Shown here: positions 12,901 to 21,703 of the stretch, piece after piece
How the letters are laid out: each line of letters starts with the position of its first letter
Position numbering within the stretch: the stretch's first letter is position 1
Assembly: GCF_001649575.2 (NCBI RefSeq)
Contig: NC_051431.1
Span: 2,734,142 to 2,798,141, forward strand
Origin: Kryptolebias marmoratus
Lineage: Eukaryota; Chordata; Actinopteri; Cyprinodontiformes; Rivulidae
DNA: 64,000 bases
Direction of reading: 5' to 3'
Made by a program: the position numbers and the translations under genes
The notes under the pieces: generated by a model
Seen by the model: the letters and a program-made list of their open reading frames with translations, nothing else
What the model was told of the DNA's origin: nothing
The model's database searches: none

Positions 12901-14982
12901 ACCTGTAAGATGCGCTGAACGTGTTTTGACACGTGCCTAACAAGCTCAAGCCAGATTATTTCCTGTCTACATACCAAAGAACCGTTCATATGGGTCAGAA
13001 CAGCTAACACTGAAGGCCACGAGGTGCAAACGCTGCAGGCATAACTAAAGAACAGGAGGCCTGCCGGTGTTGTTGCACGAAGCATGATGTTCCTCACATT
13101 ATCCGTCAGACCGGTTCATTAATGCGACAGCTGTCGCTTCAAACTCAACTCAGTTCATGTGATTGTAAGAAGAAGCTCAACGAAAACCTTCAGAGCTTTT
13201 TGTTTGGTTTTACTTCACATAATATGTCAGCAACGTTTGTTTAACCAAAGGGTAATGCTTATATCTCCTCAGCTAAACAAATAATTCTAGGTTTTTAGTT
13301 ATTTTGCATTTGTTCTGCAAAGAAAACAGCCATCAGGCTGAAATGCACGCAGCCTTTTTGGTGTTTGTAGGGATTAAGGGGGAAAAATCTCTCTCACAAA
13401 CCAAAAAATGTCTATTTAAATATAAATTTAATTATTTAATTTAATTATATTTATTTAAATATAAATATAAATATTCAAAAAATGTCTATTTAAATATAAA
13501 TATACATTTTTCCCTTTCAGGCTTTCATCCTCTTTAAAAAGAGTGAGTTTATCTGTTTGCAGAATAATCTTCTGAACGTTAGGAACAATGAGGCTGAAGG
13601 TTCAGTTCAAAAACTCGTTCACACCTGTTGTTCCTGGGCTGGACTTTCTAACCTCTAATCTCATGGACTCGTTCATTTTCTGTTCCCACTCAGGGCTGTG
13701 ACTTTACAAGATAAATGACAGTTAATCCTCCTGACGTTTTCTCTGCCTGAGACAAAACGACTTTAAAGAGAACCAAAAACTCTGCAGCTTGAAATATAAT
13801 CGACAGAAACACGTCGATCCGTTCTCCACAGAGAATCTTACTTTCAGGTTTAAACAGGTCATGATAAAGATCAAGAGATTGAGTTTGGGTGCAGATTTTA
13901 GGATTTAAAGCTGAAATTTAAAGTTTTGAACTCCACTGGATTTTAATTACAATATATCTGTTTAAATAAGTTGGTTTATTAAACTGCATTTAAACTTGAC
14001 TGTACTGAACTGAAATATAATCCAGTTTGACTGGAGTGTAGAGGAACAAAGGTGGATGGATGGATGGATGGATGGATGGATGGATGGATTAAATTGGACT
14101 GTTGCTATAAACTGGATAAAATTAGATCTGAATCTCTATGACATTCAAACGTTTGATGATTGGACTGAATTGGACTTTTGACATGAATGGATTGAACAGA
14201 ACTGAATTAAACTGTAATTTAACTGGACTGAATTGGAAAAAAATTCCACTGTTTCTATTAAACTGCTAAAGTTGGATCTGAATTAAAATCCTTTTCAAAA
14301 AACATCTCATTGGAATTCAGTTGGACTTGAATGTGAACTAAACTTAAACAAATCGTAATTTAATTGAATTTGACTTTGATTAAAGTGAACTGGATTCCAA
14401 AGTGATAGCTGATAATTAGGTTGAACTTTGGCTTGATTAAACTGAATTGAATTGAAGTGACTGTTTTGGTTAAAGCTGAATTGGAAATCTAAATCTTGTT
14501 GAAATCATCCCATTGAAATTCAGTTGGACTGAACTGGACTGGGCTTAAATTGTAGTTTGGTTCCTTTCTCTGCAGCTTTGTTCCCACATTTGAATAAGAT
14601 AAATTGAACTGGAGCTGTTGTTGTGACAATCTATTACTATTTAATAACTGTTATCATTGTTTGCGGGTCTAAATGAGTGAATGAACCGTTAATTATCCGC
14701 ACCAGCCCCTGAATCCTCGGTTTTTACCTTTGGTCGCTTCCACTTGACCCCGGACCGGATGTCCAGCTCCAGATCCCCCACGGGGAAGTGGTAGTCCACG
14801 AAGAGCCCGTCCCGGCCCACCTCGCCCACGTCCCCGCTGTGGGAGGGCATGTCCCCGGCCAGCAGGTCCGCCAGCCAGCGGCGGGACTGGGAGCCCATCA
14901 GCTCGTCCGAGTCCGCGTCGTCGGCGTCCGGCGGCGGCAGGGAGCCCTCCGAGGACAGGCTGAGGCTCCGGGAGTTGATCAT
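997..14982 (-). CDS. capn12: Calpain-12-like cysteine protease, 3' end not found
   Basis: Classical calpain, a calcium-dependent cytosolic cysteine protease. Coding exons: 14728-14982, 11358-11427, 10772-10890, 10543-10676, 9766-9937, 8771-8842, 7794-7885, 6895-6969, 6394-6554, 5601-5758, 4683-4888, 3825-3870, 2251-2325 (or 2251-2307, a second in-frame acceptor), 2065-2125, 1826-1890, 1258-1326, 997-1075. All junctions are GT-AG and phases agree, giving about 636 residues. The catalytic triad is present: Cys111 in QGQLSDCW, His265 in MFRHAYS, Asn289 in LNPWGNREW. The C2-like domain follows ([21 protein letters not shown]), then penta-EF hands (SLESCKS-like helix, [23 protein letters not shown]). 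The last EF-hand exons, roughly 80-90 residues, were not found and may lie left of the window. The capn12 name rests on the GGVAEV region and adjacency to eif3k; another classical calpain is possible. The N-terminal 78 residues are acidic and unfamiliar. Confidence 0.85.
3008..3088 (+). repeat. Two 40-bp tandem units resembling tRNA-Lys anticodon and T arms
   Basis: Two head-to-tail units with a 40-bp period (cagacttttattctgaagg at 3011 and again at 3051) each followed by cagggttca. Each unit matches the anticodon arm, variable loop and T arm of the nearby tRNA-Lys genes with a few changes, including the TTT anticodon triplet in its loop. No acceptor stem or convincing D arm is present, so this is a tRNA-derived relic and not a functional gene. 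Confidence 0.6.
3472..3544 (-). tRNA. tRNA-Lys (anticodon TTT), copy 1
   Basis: A 73-nt cloverleaf reads on the minus strand: acceptor GCCCGGA, A box TAGCTCAGTCGG, anticodon stem-loop CAGACTTTTAATCTG with TTT anticodon, B box GGTTCAAGTCC. The acceptor 3' side is TTCAGGC, so position 4 (C) faces A and is a mismatch; the two sister copies have T there and pair. It lies in a capn12 intron in the same orientation as the host gene. No run of four T follows within about 50 bases. Confidence 0.9.
4012..4610. repeat. Degenerate TTTTAGCTAGCC minisatellite
   Basis: About 600 bases are built from variants of ttttagctagccttttgct and acttttagcttttagct, many copies in imperfect tandem order. The right part fades into ttcagctacttcagcactc. 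It sits in the capn12 intron between exons 4683-4888 and 3825-3870. Open frames through it come from the repeat. Confidence 0.85.
5456..5528 (-). tRNA. tRNA-Lys (anticodon TTT), copy 2
   Basis: A 73-nt cloverleaf on the minus strand, identical to copy 1 except for acceptor 5' side GCCTGGA, which now pairs fully (with one G-T) with TTCAGGC. A and B boxes are intact. It lies in a capn12 intron, in the host orientation. The 5' flank ends in tcaga as in the other copies. No T4 terminator is seen close downstream. Confidence 0.92.
7217..7289 (+). tRNA. tRNA-Lys (anticodon TTT), copy 3
   Basis: A 73-nt cloverleaf on the plus strand, opposite to the host gene capn12, in the intron between exons 7794-7885 and 6895-6969. 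It has the same sequence as copy 2: acceptor GCCTGGA with TTCAGGC, anticodon TTT, intact A and B boxes. The preceding bases ctcaga resemble the flank of the other copies, which points to duplication of a unit slightly longer than the tRNA. Confidence 0.93.
7467..7753 (+). mobile_element. tRNA-derived SINE
   Basis: The head has a Pol III A box-like TGGCTCAGTGG and B box-like GGTTCAATTCC. The body reads ccttgggcaagaactgaacc and agtgtatgaatgtg, and the tail reads aaagtgctttataaatccag, all typical of teleost tRNA-head SINEs. It is an old copy with many changes. It lies in a capn12 intron. Confidence 0.8.
8098..8311. mobile_element. hAT-type palindromic MITE with target-site duplication
   Basis: The element is 214 bp with long terminal inverted repeats. 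The left end caggggtggccaatcctggt is mirrored by accagggttggccacctctc at the right. The flanks are tcctacag (8090-8097) and tcctatag (8312-8319), an 8-bp target-site duplication with one mismatch, as expected for hAT transposition. No coding capacity. It lies in a capn12 intron. Confidence 0.88.
8380..8712 (+). repeat. Interspersed teleost repeat with gctttataaataaactgaat tail
   Basis: This segment includes ctggttctgctggaggtttc, ttcctgttaaaaggtagttt and ends in tggtgctttataaataaact followed by gaattgaattt. This wording is seen repeatedly in teleost genomes. No coding frame survives. The class (LINE tail or SINE-like) is not clear from this copy. Confidence 0.6.
10012..10425. repeat. Pyrimidine-rich tcatc/ttatc simple-repeat block
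   Basis: About 410 bases are made of tctcatc, tcttatc and similar 5-6 base variants, almost purine-free apart from single A or G per unit. It lies in the capn12 intron between exons 10543-10676 and 9766-9937. The strongly skewed strand composition makes long spurious open frames on the plus strand. Confidence 0.9.
11809..12000 (+). repeat. Intron 1 duplicated segment, copy A
   Basis: The segment runs from acagttaatcctcccgacgt to agaatcttactttcaggttt. Its shared landmarks, in order with copy B, are gagacaaaacgact, ctctgcag, ataatcgacagaaac, ccgttctcca and gagaatcttactttcaggtt. Copy A is longer because of small insertions. Confidence 0.75.
13420..13510. repeat. AT-rich tttaaatataaat repeat
   Basis: The phrase aaaaatgtctatttaaatat occurs twice about 70 bases apart with short attta-rich spacers between. 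It is a small low-complexity duplication within capn12 intron 1. Confidence 0.7.
13717..13860 (+). repeat. Intron 1 duplicated segment, copy B
   Basis: This is the second copy of the 11809-12000 segment in the same orientation about 1.9 kb away, starting gacagttaatcctcctgacg and ending gagaatcttactttcaggtt. It is about 145 bases long and has several small deletions relative to copy A. Confidence 0.75.
14053..14090. repeat. (GGAT)n microsatellite
   Basis: About nine copies of the tetranucleotide ggat in a row. It is followed to about 14600 by a degenerate tract rich in tgaattggact and ttgaactgga words, probably an eroded short-unit repeat. Confidence 0.9.
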
Positions 14983-15715
14983 GTCTGAGCTGAGCTGCAG
15001 GAGACACTCCGCCCGAGCTCGTCAGCAGGTAAACACAGCCGCGAGGCCACGCCCACCGCCGCTCACCTTCACTCAGGGTGTGGCTCCGGGATGGTTTTAC
15101 CGGATGTCAGTCAGCGCGCGGGTTCCGCTTTCATGGCTCCTCCTTGTTGGTGATTTCCATATTTTTGAAGAGTTTTATTTTAAATAATAATTCCGTTTGA
15201 ATAACATGTAATGGTTCAGTAATCAGCTGAAACACAGTCATGGGAAAGTTTTACTATCATGTTCTAAAATTATTCAAATCTATCCTGAAGAACACAACAG
15301 ATCCCACTGAGCCATTACTCATTATTAAACAGAAATGGAGCCAGAACTGTGTGAAGAACTGCATCGATCTCCTGACCCAGCAGGTTGTAGAACCTTCTCC
15401 AGCTGCAGAACTCTCTGTGGGTTCTGTTTGTCTCTCATGGTTGTGGAGGAGTTGTGACCCACTCTTCTTTCATTGGTTTCTGCTCAGCTCTCTGAGGTTC
15501 TGGTTCTGGACCGTCCTGTCTCCCTACAGATGAGATCTTCATCTCAACGGGGTTTTAAATCTGCTTAAATAAAAGGAAATATAATAACCCCTGAGAAGAA
15601 CTGAAACATTATTATTACAAGAAGAATGTAACAGACAGGCTTTATTAATAATAATAATTTTATTCTGAAGAGTGCGCTCAAACGGCTGATGTGTGTGTGT
15701 GTGTGTGTGTGTGTG
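14983..15715. other. capn12-eif3k intergenic region
   Basis: About 730 bases separate the capn12 start from the eif3k stop, both genes on the minus strand. The part next to capn12 (14990-15130) is GC-rich with several CpG, consistent with a promoter and 5' leader. The part next to eif3k holds two minus-strand AATAAA signals (15659-15664 and 15641-15646), 50-75 bases past its stop. A short TG run lies at 15690-15716. Confidence 0.6.
15641..15664 (-). terminator. eif3k poly(A) signals
   Basis: Two AATAAA hexamers read on the minus strand, at 15659-15664 and 15641-15646, just downstream of the eif3k stop codon. Either could direct 3' end formation. Confidence 0.6.
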
Positions 15716-18700
15716 TCACTGAGATGTGGCCATGATGCTGGAAACACCTGCGGAGAAAAAAAAAAACAGGAAAAGAAAAAGAAATGAGACTAAAGAAGCT
15801 CTGAGGTTAAAATGGAAACAGAATATTTGGTTTTCTGAGTCTTAAATCCACTTTAGCTCCAAAGTAAAGACGTTTCTCTGAGGTTTCATTTGGGTTTAAA
15901 ACACTTATTAACACATTTAACTTTTAAAGTTTGATTAACAGCTGAAAAATGAGAGAATATCTCATTTATATTTAGAGCAATCAAAGCGAAGCAGCAGATT
16001 TCTGTCAGACATCTGAGACTATTAAAAAACAACTTCTTCAGTCATGAGGAGGTTTGGGATTGTTCCATCAGTAATTAGGTTTTTCCTTAAATGTTTCAAA
16101 CGTCACAGCCCAGCAGGATCCTGGTTTCAGAGCCAACACTCACTCTCAAAGTCGATCTTCTCCACAATGTTCTTCGGCTTGATGCTCTCCTCCTGGTTGT
16201 AGATGAAGATCTGCCCGTCCTCGTTCTCCGTCCAGCCGTATTTATTCATCCACACCTTCAGCTGCGTGTCTGCAAACAGGAAGTGGAAGCCCGTTAGGTT
16301 CAGACTGAACGCAACGGAACAAACTCATCAGGCGTCGATCCGGCCGCAGTCAAAAAGGAAAATCAGATGAAAGATTAGAACCTGTGGGTCAAAATGTTCT
16401 GAACTCTATGACAGTTTGTGGATGTAATAAAACTTGTTTTTACATAAACTTAGGTTTTATATTTAAAGTATTAAAAGTCTAAAGCAGAGTACAGATAACT
16501 TCCTCTCAGTTGTGATCAAATAATAATAAACAAAACAAAATGGAACTAATATTCCGTCATCACCTATTATATTAAACTATTACTGCAGACATCAACTAAA
16601 CCCCTAAAATCTCATTTCTAAACACTTCTTTTACATATTTAAACTTTTTTACTAGCCCTTCCTTTATTTTGTTGCCTTTAAACCCACAGATCCTGTGAGC
16701 CGAGCTCTCAGGCAGCTTCATCGATGTGTCGGACTTCTTACCCAGCGGGTCTCCCAGCATCTCCCCCAGCAGCCGGCGCTCGATGGTTTGGTAGGTGATC
16801 CCCACCACGTGGCAGATGACTGAGGCAGAGGGTGAAACGAGCGAGTTTAAACAGATTGTTCTGATTCAGTTTGTGTGCAGCTCTTTTCTGGTTTGTCAGA
16901 AACCGATGCTCACATTTACGAACAGAGTCCTCGAACCCAGTGATACCATCGATGAGCTCCCTGTTCTCCTCCAGGCTCGACTGTCAGGAAGACGAAAAAC
17001 AAAAAGATTCAGAACCTGAAACAGGCTGACTGATGTGATCAGAAGATTTAACTTTAGTTTGTTTAGAATTTTAATGCACATTAAACTCAATACTACTTTA
17101 AAAGTGTTCATAAGGTATAAGAACAACAAAAAACCAGGAAGACTGACGTTCTTTAACAGTCCAGATATTTCCAACAAACGATTATTCACCAACATCCAGA
17201 CACGAGGGCTCAGAGATTCAGGCAGTCCAGGTTACACTTCTGGACCTCTTTACCTTTTTTACCCTTTTTTTGTTTTTTATTTTTATTTTTATTCACCCAC
17301 CATCGAAGGCAAAGGTGATAATGTTTTTTCCCGTGTCTGTGTGCACGTATGTGTTTGTTCGTCTCCAGAGGGAACGGTGTCATTAAGGACAACTCTGGAG
17401 GTTCTGGCTCAGTGAACAGAGCAGATGAGGGAGGGTGAGAGCTGAGGGTCCTCACTGTCTGACGAGATGAGCTTTTTAAGAATCTAAACTCTTTAACCTT
17501 CTGCCGGATGGGAGTGAGCTAAAAAGGCTTTTGTAAGACGAGATGAGTCTTTGGCTGTCTTCAGTCTAACTTTAAGAATCCTTTAATGTCAGTTTGAGAT
17601 ACAAGCAGCTAAAGTGTGTTTCTGTGAGCGTCATACCCAGAAGCTCTGGAAGTGGCAGGTCTCCAGCAGGTTCCCCAGGTAGAGGATCTGCCTGATGGGA
17701 CGCTCCTCTTGCTGCGACACAGCAGTCAAGGAAAGGGACCCCCCCCAAACCCAATGACAAAACCCACCAAACGACAGAAAAACTAAGAATATGTGAAGAA
17801 GAACAGCAGCTGTCTTTGCCTGAGGGGAAAAAAAAGCAGAGACAGATGACGGAGCACCAGAAGGATACGTGTGTCTGGTCGATCATGCACTTGCAGAGCG
17901 TGAAGTCGGTGTGTGGTAGGTTGGTCAGAGCTTTCAGCAGAATCTGTGACGTCACATTAGTCTGGAAGTAGGCTGGATTAAACTGGTACCTGTGGGTTTA
18001 ATGAGAAGAACCAACTGATCAGAAACACTCAAACAAACAAAAAACTGACAAGAAAAAGTGATGGGATCTAATAATTTGGGCTGCTAGAACTGTTTTATGG
18101 TGTTACCATAGAAGAACAGTTTATATGTAACAGGTTTGAATTATTTAAACAGTTTTTACAAAAAAAAGCTTCATTACCTGAAACTAAATGTATTTCCTGA
18201 ATTTAAATACTTTCAGTGATCTCAGAACGATCAGATTCTTCTACAAACAGCAGCTCAGTGACAGAAGAGTCTCCTGATGGAGTTGTTTAGAGATTAAGGA
18301 ACGTCTAAATAACTAGTTTGAATAAATGTTAACACTTTCGGGTTCTTAAACGGCATCGTTGGAACTTACAGCTTCAGAACGGCCAGGTTTGCCTCCAGGT
18401 CGTAGGCGTTTTCTCTTGCTTGCGTCTCCACGTAGCGCTCCAACGTTGTGAGGTTTTCAGGGTTGTACCTGTGAAGATACAGGTGATCCGTACCATTTAA
18501 TTAAAGAGGGGATATATAACCTTACTTAACTCAATCAATCACTAAAAAACAGTTCTTTAAAGCTGATTTGCTGGAAGACACCTTCAGGGCTGTTTGTTCT
18601 CGACTAAAAGACATTTGTAGCATTGTTAGTGTGCTGGATAAACATGAGTTTGAATATAGTTATACTCTGTTTGCATATTAAACCGACATGTTTAAATGTG

Positions 18701-19467
18701 AGCACTTTTTAAAAATAAACTTCATTTTTCCTCTCTTTTTAAAACATGCAGCTTCAGTTTGGTTTTCCCAAATAAAACCACATTTTATTAACCTGACAAA
18801 TAAACCTTGAAGTAAAACATATTTTAGTCCCAAAGCTTGGATTTAGATGTCCAAGGTTTATAAATCTAGACTTTGTTTTAGTTGATTTATGGTTTATTAT
18901 TAAAATGTTTAGTTGATTTATGTGAGATTGTTTTATTCACATTAGAGAACATGAAGCTCCGGATTATGATTTTGTTAGTGTGCTTTAAACTTTCTGTTTG
19001 CATAATTTACACTTTGTGTTATAACTATACACCCTTATCTTCAGTATTTTTTCCACTCAGTTCTTCAAATCTAAAATGACTTGATTAGTATTTAAATAAA
19101 AGTTGAATGAGTAAAGAAGAGAACAGATGTGAAGCTGAAATAATTTTGGCTGAACTTTAACTGTAGCAGATCTTTGCTAGCATTAGCTGTGGTTCGGGTT
19201 TAATGTTGGTTTAATCAAGTTAACATTCAGTGTCTAAAATTAAATATCTAAACCTAAACTCGACTAATCGTGCGGTCTGTGTGAAATGCTGCAACCGCCG
19301 GAGATCACGATAAAAAAGACCCAGACTGGTTATTATTAGCAAACATGCTAGGCTAACGTTAGCTCGATCGCCTGATTATCAGTTATTTCCGCTGTTCGAC
19401 CGTACCTGTCGATCCCTCGCAGGAGTTTCCCGACGTTCGCCCTCATCTGCTCGAAGGATGAAGTCAT
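15716..19467 (-). CDS. eif3k: Eukaryotic translation initiation factor 3 subunit K
   Basis: Subunit of the eIF3 complex that binds the 40S ribosomal subunit during translation initiation in the cytoplasm. Coding exons: 19406-19467, 18370-18468, 17869-17989, 17637-17711, 16914-16980, 16742-16819, 16144-16269, 15716-15747. All are GT-AG with consistent phases, giving 219 residues, the usual size of this family. The start follows a stretch with no nearby upstream coding similarity, and the N-terminus reads [16 protein letters not shown]. Diagnostic stretches include [57 protein letters not shown], and the end [14 protein letters not shown] then [10 protein letters not shown]. The helical-repeat N-terminal half and winged-helix C-terminal half known for this protein are complete. 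ETS-like ccggaag words lie upstream near 19550-19600. The direct neighbour downstream is capn12, same strand. Confidence 0.97.
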
Positions 19468-20154
19468 TTTGGTCAATTATTTAGAGGGAAATTCAAGGTA
19501 AAAAATAATTTTAGTTCACACGTGAGCCGCAAAGCAGAAAACAGCCGGGGCCGGAAGAAGAAAAAGGTCGGACCGTAAATGAGCCGGACCGGAAGTGCCG
19601 GTGGACCGCTGAAGCTTGAACAGAAGACGAGTTTAGATAAAACTTTACATTTTTATTTGTTTAAGTAAAAAGATGTTTGTCGCAGACGTCATCCTTTGGT
19701 ATTAGGCAAAAACCGATGATCTCAACATTTCTATTTGTGGAGCTTAAAAATATATACGAAATAGCTGGAATTTAATTGACAAAAATATTTTAATTCTTTC
19801 TTTTATTAGTAGAATCCAGGCCTCAGAGAATTCAAACTGTCAAAAAAGAAAAAGAAAGTATGAAAAAAGGTACTAACTCTGATTGTGTTGTTGTTAAAGT
19901 GCTATTAATACTTTAAATTCACTCAATATTTTAGTTTCTTTTGTTTTTAAGAAAATCAAAATGTTATCAATTAGTTTTTTGTCATACTGTTTGTCTAATT
20001 TTACAACAATTTCATAAAAATAAACAGCTTAAAGTACATCAGTTAAAAGCAGTGATTCTGTTGATTGCCAGAAGTTTTATGTCGATAAATAACAGTTTCA
20101 AAGAGTTTGATCCAATACTTCATACATTTATCTTGTTTACTACTCGTTCCTGTT

Positions 20155-20400
20155 CAAGGTATCTAACAGTCAATGGGTGAGAGAAGGGGGACATCTTGGA
20201 CAGATGGACAGTCCATCACATGACCGAAGGACTCCTAGGGACAACTAAAAGCAGCTAATTAAACCCAACATGCATGGTTTTGGATTGTGAGAGGAAACTG
20301 GAGCACCAGGAGAAAACTCCAAGTCTCCAGGAATCAAACCTGTAACCTTCTTGCTGCGAGGCATCAGCTCTAACAAACTGTTTCACCATGGAACAGGAGA
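20155..20400 (+). repeat. Interspersed teleost repeat fragment
   Basis: The segment carries gacagtccatcacatgac, aacatgcatggttttggatt, gtgagaggaaactggagcac and gaatcaaacctgtaaccttc, in the order found in a common teleost dispersed repeat. It is diverged, with no coding frame. Confidence 0.65.
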
Positions 20401-20619
20401 TGCAGGGATAATTGTGACTACTTTTTGCATCAGAGGCACTTTATTAAAAAATATGGTTGGATGGATTCCCGAGGACCTGGCAAATCCTAAGACTTTAAAA
20501 AACACGACACCTGGACTTTGTTTTCAGTTAAAAACAGTTTTTTAGTTTCCAAGAAAAAAAAATGAGTTTTTAAGACTTTAAAGTTTCATTATAACTCAGT
20601 GTTTCATAATTAGGACTTA

Positions 20620-20790
20620 ATGTCTGAGATGTTAAATCATTTTCAGATCGTATTTGGAGACACAGTCACACCTATGATAGTGTCTCATATCTATGAGAGG
20701 CTCAGTCATTATTTTGAGATAATGCCTCATAAATATGAGACTATTAGTGATTATTTTAGGATAATAATTCATATTTATGACTTAGAAAAC
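20620..20790. repeat. Degenerate palindromic tandem repeat
   Basis: Words such as gtctcatatctatgagag, attattttgagataat and cctcataaatatgagac recur with a period of about 45-50 bases. Each unit contains short inverted repeats (ctcata/tatgag). It is AT-rich and noncoding. Confidence 0.6.
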
Positions 20791-21374
20791 AAAAATAATC
20801 AACAGCAGAAATAAGGTTTGTGAGGTTTGTGAAGGCAGTTAGAAAGGCTCCACACGGCCCGATCAAACGGTCTGTATCTGAGTGAATAAATTAGACTATT
20901 ATTATCTGACATTCTAATCTTTAGTTTATTATGGTAAAGATGAGCCCAGCTGCAGCAACACCCGGAAGGAGGAAGCATTAAATACAAAAAACGTGAGCAA
21001 ATCAATAAAAACGCGTGTTAAATTCTGTACAGGTGCTCCCTGATTCTTCATGTCCTTCTGAAAGGACAACAGGAAGTCAAAACTTAATACAAACTAGAGG
21101 TAAGACTACAAGTTTTAGATTAGCGTGCAGTAAGAACAACGACAGGATAAAGAATTTGAGGAGTTTAGGTGCATTTAGTCTGTATAAATAAGCAGATTTT
21201 AACTGGATCTGTTACAGCACTCATTGACGTCACACAGCTGGCGTAAAAGAACTAAACTAACGGAGTAAGAACTATCTAAATAACCAATCAACTGTGAACG
21301 AATCATATCAATGAATCATTCCTATCACTGATAGTGATACATCCATGATCACAGGAGACATTTGCTCAGATTGC

Positions 21375-21474
21375 NNNNNNNNNNNNNNNNNNNNNNNNNN
21401 NNNNNNNNNNNNNNNNNNNNNNNNNNNNNNNNNNNNNNNNNNNNNNNNNNNNNNNNNNNNNNNNNNNNNNNNNN
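21375..21474. other. Assembly gap (100 N)
   Basis: Exactly 100 N, the usual placeholder for a gap of unknown size. It begins 41 bases past the 3' end of the U2 snRNA gene. Confidence 1.
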
Positions 21475-21515
21475 GACATGGCGGCCAGATAGTTTTGTCC
21501 TTCACATCACGAGGG

Positions 21516-21703
21516 GGGTGCACCGTTCCTGGAGGTACTGCAATACCAGGTCGATGCGTGGAGAGGACGGAGCAAGCCCCTATTCCATCTCCCTAGTCCA
21601 AAAATCAATTTAATATATGGTCCCCGGGTAGGGGACGTATCAGATATTAAACTGATAAGAACAGATACTACACTTGATCTTAGCCAAAAGGCCGAGAAGC
21701 GAT
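21516..21703 (-). ncRNA. U2 spliceosomal snRNA
   Basis: A 188-nt U2 snRNA reads on the minus strand, starting ATCGCTTCTCGGCC at 21703 and ending GGAACGGTGCACCC. The branch-point pairing motif GTAGTA is at 21666-21671, which is RNA position 33-38 as in other vertebrates. The Sm site ATTTTTGG is at 21598-21605. The sequence looks uninterrupted and full length, so it may be functional, but U2 pseudogenes are common. U2 pairs with the intron branch site in the nucleus. Vertebrate U2 genes often occur in tandem arrays, and the adjacent gap could hide more copies. Confidence 0.95.

Larger units (their letters stand above)
11428..14727 (-). other. capn12 intron 1 content
   Basis: This 3.3-kb intron separates the first coding exon from the second. 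It holds an internal duplication (11809-12000 and 13717-13860), an AT-rich block with repeated tttaaatataaat, a short GGAT microsatellite, and a long tract of degenerate tgaattggact-like words. No coding exon was seen. Confidence 0.6.
19468..21515. other. eif3k-U2 intergenic region
   Basis: About 2 kb without a recognised gene. The first 150 bases are the likely eif3k promoter with ccggaag words. An interspersed repeat lies near 20150-20400, a small degenerate palindromic tandem repeat near 20620-20790, and an assembly gap at 21375-21474. Nothing else stands out. Confidence 0.5.

Noticed and set aside
14693..15187. Several overlapping long frames on both strands.
   Set aside because: High GC content leaves all frames open around calpain exon 1. 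Only the frame giving VKWKRPK at the splice site continues into the calpain.
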